Shown here: piece by piece, positions 21,252 to 30,719 of the stretch
How the letters are laid out: each line of letters opens with the position of its first letter
Numbering within the stretch: position 1 is the first letter of the stretch
From: Hofstenia miamia
Lineage: Eukaryota; Xenacoelomorpha; Acoela
Direction of reading: 5' to 3'
Assembly: GCA_004352715.1 (NCBI GenBank)
Contig: SCFE01000069.1
Span: forward strand, 248,188 to 312,187
DNA length: 64,000 bases
Position numbers and translations under genes: made by a program
The notes under the pieces: generated by a model
The model's input: the letters and a program-made list of their open reading frames with translations, nothing else
Database searches by the model: none
Told to the model about the DNA's origin: nothing

Positions 21252-22547
21252 ATGGAATCTCATATAACTCACTCCAAAACTCACAAAGCCCTCACTGTCA
21301 AAGACCTCCAAAAAATCTCCTGTGACAAACTCTTACAAATTGTTGTAAGTCTCCAAAACAACCTACTCGAATCCCAAAACCAAAAGGAAAATCTGGAACA
21401 ACAATTACTTGATGCTAACCGTAAAGAACAAGATTTACTGGACAGATTAACTAATCTTCAAGAACAATTCGAAGAATTTAAAAAACAAATACTTGATCTC
21501 AATCAAAAACAATCGGCACAACCAGTTTTTCAAGAAAACCAATCTAATCCCGTTGACGTAACTCCCCAACTTAATGCAATTCGTGAAGAAATTTTTGAAC
21601 AATTCGAGCAACTCGAAAAGAAAATGTCAAAGGACTTGAAAAAATTTTTTCAAGAGGTAAAAATGGAAAAAATTGCTACTGATTTATTTCAGCCTCACTA
21701 TGACGATTCTCCATTACCCGAATTTCCAACAACGCCAATTAATATAGTTCAACCCCCAAAATTTAATGGAAAAATTGATGCTGCATCCCCTACTTTTGAT
21801 GAATGGTTTGCACAATTTGAACTATATATGCAACAAATGCAATTAGATCAGACAACTGCCACTTCTCAATTAGCTTTTTACTTAAAAGATAAAGCTAATA
21901 CCTATTACCTTAGTTTTGATGAAGAAACTAAAACCGACTATCATACATTAATTGGAAAATTCAAATATCATTTCAACTCCAGATTGATTAAGAAACAATA
22001 TCAAATGTTATTGTTTGAACAACAATACAAACGCAATGATGATATCGCCGCACACATAATGCAAATCCAAAGATTATTACGACTGTCTAGTGAAGATAAC
22101 AAATACAAAGCTGAAGACTTGTACAGTTTTTTAATGCATAGCTTACCTGTTATCATTCGATGACGTTTAGAAAATAAATGTGATATTGACAATAATATTG
22201 AAACGATCATTACCAAAGCTATCAATGTACAACTTGCTTTGGAAAACAATTTTAAAATCAAAAGAGATGCAATATCTATGATGCACAAAACGAATTATTC
22301 AATTTCAGTTCCAAAACAATCAATAAAGGAACCCACATCTGATTTTAATCGTAAAAAAACAATTAAATCCAAATCAACAGATGTTAATAATGATAAAATA
22401 CGTTGTTTTCACTGTGGATGCAAAGGACACTTATGCTCTCAATGTACATTAAAAATTAACATTATCAAAGACAATGAAGGTTTTTATACCGACACTGATG
22501 ATGACACTGAAAGTATTACCACTGATACCGATTCTTTAAATGAGTAA
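21252..22547 (+). pseudogene. element B gag
   Basis: The likely start is ATG 21252 (MESHITH), inside the longer frame from 21180. A Gln/Glu-rich coiled coil (about residues 30-100) is followed by a capsid-like domain (PPKFNGKIDAASPTFDEWFA; then RLLRLSSEDNKYKAEDLYSF). A TGA at about 22162 interrupts the frame; the surrounding CGA TGA CGT context suggests a CGA-to-TGA change. The frame continues to an intact zinc knuckle CFHCGCKGHLCSQC (CX2CX4HX4C, near 22412) and an acidic tail ending at TAA 22545-22547. Gag would form the particle and bind RNA. Confidence 0.85.
22535..22541 (+). promoter_or_regulatory. -1 frameshift heptamer TTTAAAT at gag-pro junction (B)
   Basis: In the gag frame the codons are TCT TTA AAT GAG TAA, so T-TTA-AAT is in slippery register. 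The -1 frame then reads TGA at once, which becomes CGA if the heptamer's last base was C, as in element A. This points to a C-to-T change that damaged both the heptamer and the pol frame. The following -1 frame aligns with A (APTPD against APSPK). Confidence 0.65.
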
Positions 22548-22561
22548 GAGCGCCGACTCCA

Positions 22562-23443
22562 GACTGAGCAGGAGAGATACTTATCTCAACTAATTTGAAA
22601 GATAAGAAATCAATTCCAGTTACTGTGAATGGTATAGTTATTGAAGCAATAATTGATACCGGAGCTGCACATTCTGTCATAGCTGATACCTGCGCAAACT
22701 CTATCAGTATAACTTGTAAAAATTTAACAAAAGAAAATTACAGATTAATTTCTGCTAGTGATGATTATTTAAATACGAAAGGATACACTAAAAACGTAAA
22801 AATGTCTATAAAATGTAAAATCTTCAAACAAGATTTAATTGTAATTGACACTACGAACTTCTAATTGCCATACCAATTGATATTAGGACGTGATTTTTTA
22901 GAAGACAACGACTGCATTATTAATTTCAAAGAAAACACTATTACAATTAATGACAACAATACTATTCGAAAAAATTTATTCATTAAAGACCCTGATTCTG
23001 TTCAATTTCAACTAGAAGACATTGTAAAAATTGAACCCTATCATTGGAAAATGACAAAAGCAATAACGGATAGTTCAATAAACGGTGATTACATGATATC
23101 TCATTATACTGGATACAATGCGAAAAAATTAACTACTTTATCTACGATCTCATATGTTAATAAAGGATGTCTAATTACAGCTTTGTTAAATAAAACTGAC
23201 AGAGTTATAATGTTACGACCACAACAGTTAATAATATTTGCTTTTCCAGTGTATACTCACATCAAGAAAAACTGACTGTAACTGTTTATTAATAAACAAT
23301 TCAAGTACAAAATCACAAGAAGATATTACAATACCAAATGTTAATTCTGATTCACATCCACATTTAACTCCTGTTCAAATCAAAGACTTAAACAATTTGC
23401 TTACTAAATACCATGAAGCTTTCAACTTTGGTACTATTAGCGT
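22562..23443 (+). pseudogene. element B protease and pol linker
   Basis: The protease is in the -1 frame relative to gag. Its active site is AIIDTGAAHSVIA (about 22650-22690), followed by LILGRDFLEDN. A TAA at about 22862 replaces the Gln found at the same position in element A (NF*LPYQ against KNQLPYE). The linker runs to ACTTTGGTACTATTAGCGT at the edge of the N gap at 23444. A frame change near 23240-23275 separates two open pieces. Confidence 0.8.
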
Positions 23444-23756
23444 NNNNNNNNNNNNNNNNNNNNNNNNNNNNNNNNNNNNNNNNNNNNNNNNNNNNNNNNN
23501 NNNNNNNNNNNNNNNNNNNNNNNNNNNNNNNNNNNNNNNNNNNNNNNNNNNNNNNNNNNNNNNNNNNNNNNNNNNNNNNNNNNNNNNNNNNNNNNNNNNN
23601 NNNNNNNNNNNNNNNNNNNNNNNNNNNNNNNNNNNNNNNNNNNNNNNNNNNNNNNNNNNNNNNNNNNNNNNNNNNNNNNNNNNNNNNNNNNNNNNNNNNN
23701 NNNNNNNNNNNNNNNNNNNNNNNNNNNNNNNNNNNNNNNNNNNNNNNNNNNNNNNN
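23444..23756. other. assembly gap, 313 N
   Basis: The gap removes the N-terminal RT motifs of element B. Confidence 1.
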
Positions 23757-24430
23757 CCTACAGTTTTCGTAACACAAGGAAACAAAACAAGATTATGTAT
23801 TGATTTCAGAAAACTCAATGACATTACTGTCAAGGATGCTTTTCCTTTACCATGTATAGACGACATTCTTTACAATGCCAGCAAATTTAAAATATTCTTA
23901 AGTCTCGATTTATGCAAAGCCTATTGGCAAGTTCCTATGCATCCCGACGACATAGAAAAAACAGCCTTCATTACACCCTACAGTTTATTCAAATGGCTCT
24001 ACATGGCATTTGGTTTATCAAATGCGCCTGCCACATTTCAACATTACGTAACAAAAGTCCTAATGAATGGCAATAATAAATTAGATGACAGCATTGCCGC
24101 GTACATTGACGATATTTTAATATCCTCAATGTCATTTCCAGAACATTTAGAAAAACTTGAACAAGTTCTGAAAATTTTAAATAAAAGTGGTTTAAAAATT
24201 AATGGCAATAAATATGCAATTTAGCTAAACACTCAACAGTATTTCTGGGAAGAAAAATTGAACACAAAATGATAACTTTAAAAGACAATACTACTTCTTT
24301 AATAGAATCAATACAATGTCCTAAAAATCGCAAAGATGTTCAACATATACTTGGATTTTTTAATTACTATCAAAGTTTCATTCCCGACATTGCTAAAAAG
24401 ACCATTATTATGTCAAATTTATTAAAGTCT
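23757..24430 (+). pseudogene. element B reverse transcriptase
   Basis: The RT frame contains RLCIDFRKLND, the first catalytic Asp in FLSLDLCKAYWQ, FGLSNAPATFQ, and the YIDD box in AAYIDDILIS (about 24097). A stop near 24222 (AI*LNT) breaks the thumb region, which then continues as RNRKDVQHILGFFNYYQSFI-like sequence in another frame. The motif set and its position between protease and integrase are typical of Ty3/gypsy pol. Confidence 0.85.
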
Positions 24431-24640
24431 AACAAAGAATCCTAATTGGCAAGAAAAACTTTACTATATGCACAGACAATAGTGGCCTTTCATGGTTAAA
24501 GAAATTCTCCAGAGATAAATCGAACATTGTTGCACATTGGATAGAACAACTAAATGACTTTAATTTTACTATTCAACATCGCAAAGGAACTCTCCATGCT
24601 AATGCAGATTTACTAACAGCTCTACCACAATACCAAAGGG
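24430..24640 (+). pseudogene. element B RNase H, internally deleted
   Basis: The RT thumb jumps within a few codons (about 24430-24450) to the later part of RNase H (FTICTDNSGLSWLKKF, then VAHWIEQL and HRKGTLHANADLLTA). The segment that would hold the earlier catalytic residues is missing. The retained TDNSGL and NADLLT motifs identify the domain. The deletion, plus a frame change, would inactivate the enzyme. Confidence 0.7.
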
Positions 24641-26386
24641 ACTTGCAGAAAACTCCCAGTGAAAAAATTGAATTTTCTTTCATTCAGAAAAATGAATACG
24701 AAAATTTACCTGATATTAACGTTGATAGACAATGTAAACCGACTTTAAGTATTACAATTAAAAAGGAAATTTCAGCAGAAGAAATAGCAGAAAAACAATT
24801 AGTTGATCCACTTTTAAAACAAATTATTAATAAAGTTACTATGCCCAACACAATTTTAGATCCTATCGCTTTGCGCTATTATAATAAATACAAATGGCAA
24901 ATCACATCTCAAGGTTTACTGTTTGATAAATCTAGAAACAATCGTATTGCAAATCCTGAATATTATAAACGCGATCTAATACGGAAAATACATGAAAACA
25001 GTCATTTAGGCATTTTACAAACTGAAAAAACGGTAAATACACGCTTCATTGTAACCAATTTGCGAAAAGTGATATATGATGTCATTGACAAATGTAAAAT
25101 CTGCTTGCTAACTAACAAAGAACACTTTCCAGAACAATGAACAGAACTTCAAAAAATTATCACTGAAAAACCTAACAAAATCGTTCATATTGACATTGAA
25201 CAATTATCAAAGGATGACGAAAATTTTCAATATGTTGTAGTTATGGTCGATAATTTCAATAAATATTGTAAAATCATACCTACTGATCTAATTACAGCTA
25301 AAAAAATCGCTGATATTATTGTTCACGAATGGATATTAACCATTGGACCAATGCCACAAATAATAACTGATCAAGGTGTTCAATTTGGAAGTACTTTGTT
25401 TTCTGAATTAATGTCGAAACTCGAAATTTTACATGAACATACTACAGTTTACCATCCCCAAGCCAATGGTATGGCTGAAAGAACTAACCGTACTTTATTA
25501 AAACTAATCAGAGCATTAACTTCACGCATAGGAGGTAAACATTGGCGTAAAACAATTAAAAAAGTAGAATTTTAATATAACACGTCTGTTCATACCACCA
25601 CTGGTATTTCACCTTATAAAGCTATGTTTGGTCAAGAAGCTGTTGCTCCTCTATCGATTCTTTTTAAAAATTATACAACACATTCAACTGATAAATACGT
25701 TCATGATCTCATTGATATTTTAACGTCTACACATGAAACTATGATTCATAATACCAAGAAGAGCGCTATTCGTCAAAAACGAAATTTTAACAAAAAGATT
25801 TATGGAACTCATCACTCTATAGGAGATAAAGTTTATGTTTTTATACCTGGAATTACTACNTAACAGCTCTACCACAATACCAAAGGGACTTGCAGAAAAC
25901 TCCCAGTGAAAAAATTGAATTTTCTTTCATTCAGAAAAATGAATACGAAAATTTACCTGATATTAACGTTGATAGACAATGTAAACCGACTTTAAGTATT
26001 ACAATTAAAGAGGAAATTTCAGCAGAAGAAATAGCAGATAAAAACAATTAGTTGATCCACTTTTAAAACAAATTATTAATAAAGTTACTATGCCCGACAC
26101 GATTTTAGATCCTATCGCTTTGCGCTATTATAATAAATACAAATGGCAAATCACATCTCAAGGTTTACTGTTTGCTAAATCTAGAAACAATCGTATTGCA
26201 ATTCCTGAATATTATAAACGCGATCTAATACGGAAAATACATGAAAACAGTCATTTAGGCATTTTACAAACTGAAAAAACGGTAAATACACGCTTCATTG
26301 TAACCAATTTGCGAAAAGTGATATATGATGTCATTGACAAATGTAAAATCTGCTTGCTAACTAACAAAGAACACTTTCCAGAACAA
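24614..26386. repeat. tandem duplication around single-N gap (524/526 bp)
   Basis: 24614-25137 is repeated at 25861-26386, directly after one N at 25860. The copies differ at only a handful of bases plus a 2-bp insertion. The pol order (integrase N-terminus appearing twice) makes no biological sense for a retroelement. This is best explained by two haplotype contigs joined end to end without merging. Confidence 0.85.
24640..25859 (+). pseudogene. element B integrase
   Basis: The N-terminal zinc-binding domain shows HENSHLG ... CKICL (HHCC type). The catalytic core has Asp in VHIDIEQL, Asp in IITDQGVQFGS and Glu in NGMAERTNRT (DDE with the last pair about 35 apart). It is followed by the YNTSVHTTTG..PYKAMFG region. 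Stops at 25138-25140 (TGA) and 25573-25575 (TAA before YNTS) interrupt it. The second looks like CAA to TAA. The frame then runs into the single N at 25860. Confidence 0.85.
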
Positions 26387-26443
26387 NNNNNNNNNNNNNN
26401 NNNNNNNNNNNNNNNNNNNNNNNNNNNNNNNNNNNNNNNNNNN
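26387..26443. other. assembly gap, 57 N
   Basis: A gap in the element B integrase region, between the duplicated segment and the pol C-terminal end. Confidence 1.
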
Positions 26444-26720
26444 AACCTATACATTACGATGTAAATGTACCATCTAGAATTTTACCAAAATGTACAACTA
26501 GAAATCCTAATCCTAATTATATTTCCCAAGATTGGGAATTAGATATTTAAAATTTGTTTAGGTATGAAATGACAACGCACACCACCAAAGTCAAGTGACA
26601 CTTCCTCATCTCTATCCAGGTGCCGTGTTAAACAAAGAAAATCATACCAGTCCCATACATGTTCGGATGCAGGGTCTGGGAGCACTGAATCAGACGCTTC
26701 TCAGTCTAAACAGAAGCTTC
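26444..26720 (+). pseudogene. element B pol C-terminal end and junction to ORF3
   Basis: Just after the gap, a frame reads SRILPKCTTRNPNPNYISQD and stops at about 26550, consistent with the C-terminus of pol. The frames at 26690-26900 contain a threefold repeat of AGCTTCAAATG-type phrases (CTTCAAATGGTT at about 26726, 26770 and 26829), possibly a small internal duplication. Confidence 0.5.
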
Positions 26721-26882
26721 AAATGGTTTCTGTTTCTGCTGAGTCTGTGAGGCCCACGCTGCACCATGAGCTTCAAATGTTTCATGAAGCAGAAGGGACG
26801 AGTATTCAGTCAACCTTGCTTGCACCTGTTCACCATCAGCTTCAAATGGTTGATGATGTTTGGGGAGAGGGTTTCTTTGCAC

Positions 26883-29421
26883 CAGGAACCGCAAGGGTGG
26901 GCGTTAAATGTAAAATTCTGGATTCCTCACCACCTACAGATGTTTTGGAGTCTTACATTAATCGACCTCGCCCAGACTCAGACTCGTCTGCATCCTCCAC
27001 AACCTCTAAAACTTTTAAAAACATTCGCAGATTGGAAAAATTTACTTCTATTGAAGGCGAACTACTACATCCCTATTTCAAACCTACCAAAAAGGCAAAT
27101 TACATAGTGGATCGTAATACTCCTGCTGAAATGAAGGAAAACATACAAACTCTTTTGTGTTATCAAACTTCATCTCCTATAGACTCGTATAAACGTGCTT
27201 GTTGTAACACTCTACTCTTTTACGAACACACAATGGCAAAATCGTTTGAATGATGTTATTTAAATGCGAAAATTCATCCTTCTTTTGATGAAAATTTCAA
27301 CCTGAAAAACTTACTACAATTACTCATTAACCTACATAAACTCCATCAAATCGAATTACTCAACATTGATTACAATTCTTTACAAATTATTTACTTCATT
27401 TGCGAGAAAGACATTTCTTTTCCTAATCTACACAAACTTTTGGAAAAAGTCAGTACATTGGCAATAAAGAATAAAGTAACATTATCTATCATTTACATTG
27501 AACGTGAGATTTTAATCACTCCCGAATTCTTCGAAACTTTAGAACAAACAGTTGAAAATTTTTTCGTTTTTCACTTTGATGACTACATCATTCTAAACAA
27601 TGATTACAGTGATGACAGCCTATCAAAAATGCTGTACACTGATATTATGATGAATAATAAATTACCAGCTATTCGTCCAATTGTTGATACACACCTCGCT
27701 ATTGATTTATGTCTTTATGCACAAGCAGCTGAAATATTGAATGAACACAATCAACTCATGCATTTAGGAAAAGTCTCTATTTGTCTTACAATGCAATTAT
27801 CAGACCCCACAGTAAGAGAATTAAACAGCTACTGGAATAACATTAAAAGTGAACAATTAAAAACCGAAGTATGGCCTGACATTGAAATTAAATTGCCGTC
27901 ACTAAGTTATCACTCTTCCGTGGAAACAGCCATACCCAATATGCAAATATCTTTTAATCTAAAAGATAAAACTGACTTCAGTAAAACGTTATTCTCAGAA
28001 GAAAAAGTTCCAACATTCAATGCCAAAGTGGCTATGTGGCTACTATCGATATTCTTAACGAAATTTGAAACACTATCCCTACCCATAGTTAAAAGGCTAC
28101 GCCAAAACATGTTGAAGACTACAAATTTCGAAATTGCTATAGCTCTCATTTCTACAAAAGCAAAAAAATTGGCTATTAAGTGGAATTACTATTGCAACCA
28201 GCCCCGTAAAGGCAGATGCTAAAATATTCTACAGATATGAAAAATATTTTACACACTTACTCTGCCAATACCACATCACTGGTATAATTCCCATTACAAT
28301 CTTATGTTTTAAGCTTGGAATAGATTACAACAACATTACACTCTTCTCTGATCACGTACGAAAATACATGTGGGGTGCTACAAGTGAAACTCATTACAAC
28401 ACCTTATCCGGAGATCTACTACCTCTTTCTACCAATGATATTTTCAATAGAAGACAAAAAAGTACTAAGACAATACGTCAACAATATAAACACAAACTTG
28501 CTGATAATCGCAACAATCTACTATACAAATGGCTTCAAAAATGCTATGTCACATGCAAGTATCAAAAAGAAGTTTATTTCAATAAATCTCTTCTACAAAA
28601 TGGCGTCTCAACAAACATTATTGTTACTGAAAAAGTTCCACTCAGTCCTATTGAACTTGAGCAAGAAGAGATTCTCCTTTGAGAAAGCATGATAGCATTA
28701 TCTCCATGACTCCAAACAGAAATTGAAAAGTCAATTTAGAAAAACTCGGTATTAAACCTCTTGAACAATTACAAAAATGGATATCTGTAGTAGACGAAAA
28801 TTTCCTCATTACCAAAATTCCTTCTATGTCTCAACAAAGAGAAATTGCTACTCCACGTCAATATGGTCCAGTGAAAGAATGTGACACTGAAAACCTAAAA
28901 ACGTATTTCGCTACAGAAGTGTTCTCAGAACAGGAGATAGACAATTTACTTAAACCACTACAACTATTTAGTCTTGACGTTGAATGTACACCAGCAAAAT
29001 TCTTCATACCAAAAACTATTCAACCTCAATTACAAAAAATCGGACTTAGCAACGAATTTTGGATGCAATTGATAAAGCACAACATAATTTTCCGGTTACG
29101 TATGGTGTTGCTTGGCTAAAAACAACAGATATCACAGAAGATACACTCTGGAAAAACATCACAAGTGAAAATTACTTATGCACACCAGCTTCATCTATTA
29201 AATTACCTTCAATAATGCCTGCATGGAAAGGCTCAAAGACAATTAATGATGGAGTAAAATGGCTTGACAATGAAAACTATCACAACAGTTTAACAAACCT
29301 TAACAACTACGTTAAAACAGAGAAATATAAAACTGCTGTTGATAAAATCAAACAACACGGTAACAACAAAAGACTTTATGTTGACTCCTCACACACTCTA
29401 GCTGAATTGTTACGTAAGTAG
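26883..29421 (+). CDS. element B ORF3, unknown protein after pol (about 800 codons, interrupted)
   Basis: Successive frames downstream of pol read as one long protein. Parts are: Ser-rich start (SSASSTTSKTFKNIRR, about 27000); the frame 27440-28222 (EREILITPEFFETLEQ); MWGATSETHYNTL (about 28370) and LYKWLQKCYVTCKYQKEVYF; and two final parts with EVFSEQEIDNLLKPLQLFSL and YGVAW. It ends at TAG 29419-29421. Stops and frameshifts at about 27251, 28220, 28682 and 29118 interrupt it. No signal peptide, transmembrane span, furin-type site or Cys pattern of an envelope protein is visible. The protein is clearly related to ORF3 of element A (EAFTKQEINQML, MWGVMSNT). The function is unknown. Confidence 0.7.
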
Positions 29422-29472
29422 TAAAGAAAGGCAGGGTAGTATATATGCAGCTTTCTCAAAATGATCAGTTTT

Positions 29473-30472
29473 NNNNNNNNNNNNNNNNNNNNNNNNNNNN
29501 NNNNNNNNNNNNNNNNNNNNNNNNNNNNNNNNNNNNNNNNNNNNNNNNNNNNNNNNNNNNNNNNNNNNNNNNNNNNNNNNNNNNNNNNNNNNNNNNNNNN
29601 NNNNNNNNNNNNNNNNNNNNNNNNNNNNNNNNNNNNNNNNNNNNNNNNNNNNNNNNNNNNNNNNNNNNNNNNNNNNNNNNNNNNNNNNNNNNNNNNNNNN
29701 NNNNNNNNNNNNNNNNNNNNNNNNNNNNNNNNNNNNNNNNNNNNNNNNNNNNNNNNNNNNNNNNNNNNNNNNNNNNNNNNNNNNNNNNNNNNNNNNNNNN
29801 NNNNNNNNNNNNNNNNNNNNNNNNNNNNNNNNNNNNNNNNNNNNNNNNNNNNNNNNNNNNNNNNNNNNNNNNNNNNNNNNNNNNNNNNNNNNNNNNNNNN
29901 NNNNNNNNNNNNNNNNNNNNNNNNNNNNNNNNNNNNNNNNNNNNNNNNNNNNNNNNNNNNNNNNNNNNNNNNNNNNNNNNNNNNNNNNNNNNNNNNNNNN
30001 NNNNNNNNNNNNNNNNNNNNNNNNNNNNNNNNNNNNNNNNNNNNNNNNNNNNNNNNNNNNNNNNNNNNNNNNNNNNNNNNNNNNNNNNNNNNNNNNNNNN
30101 NNNNNNNNNNNNNNNNNNNNNNNNNNNNNNNNNNNNNNNNNNNNNNNNNNNNNNNNNNNNNNNNNNNNNNNNNNNNNNNNNNNNNNNNNNNNNNNNNNNN
30201 NNNNNNNNNNNNNNNNNNNNNNNNNNNNNNNNNNNNNNNNNNNNNNNNNNNNNNNNNNNNNNNNNNNNNNNNNNNNNNNNNNNNNNNNNNNNNNNNNNNN
30301 NNNNNNNNNNNNNNNNNNNNNNNNNNNNNNNNNNNNNNNNNNNNNNNNNNNNNNNNNNNNNNNNNNNNNNNNNNNNNNNNNNNNNNNNNNNNNNNNNNNN
30401 NNNNNNNNNNNNNNNNNNNNNNNNNNNNNNNNNNNNNNNNNNNNNNNNNNNNNNNNNNNNNNNNNNNNNNNN
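29473..30472. other. assembly gap, 1000 N
   Basis: Exactly 1000 N, a default size. The missing 3' LTR of element B, and possibly the lost pol part of element A, would be expected here. Confidence 1.
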
Positions 30473-30719
30473 ACAAAAGTACCTGCTGATTTTAAATTTC
30501 AAATGATTCGTCTGCCAATATGGCTGTTCCTACGTAAGCGTTATTTCACTCAATTTAATTTGTCAAATGTTTCTTGATCAGCTAACAAGTTTTCTTAATT
30601 TGAACAATATTAAAGCTTAGTTGCATCTTACAAAAATAACTAAGATCAATAACTAAATTTTTACAATCTATTCTAATTAATGTTAATCATTCGACGTTGT
30701 TCTTCACTAGCAGCTTAGT
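30473..30719. other. unassigned part of element A/B junction
   Basis: No match to B's left LTR or to coding sequence is seen in these 247 bases, so the right edge of B cannot be placed. Confidence 0.4.

Larger units (their letters stand above)
20097..30472 (+). mobile_element. element B: Ty3/gypsy-like LTR retrotransposon nested in A
   Basis: Plus-strand order: LTR, PBS (20963), gag, -1 frameshift heptamer (22535), protease, RT, partial RNase H, integrase and ORF3, then a gap that probably hides the 3' LTR. B is the same type of element as A but distinct in sequence. It carries stops and an RNase H deletion, so it is defective. The segment 24614-25137 is repeated at 25861-26386 across a single N, most likely an assembly artefact. 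The right boundary is not known. Confidence 0.8.

Noticed and set aside
26883-29421. ORF3 as a retroviral-type envelope
   Set aside because: No signal peptide, transmembrane segment, cleavage site or Cys-rich surface pattern is seen in the readable frames; position alone is not enough.
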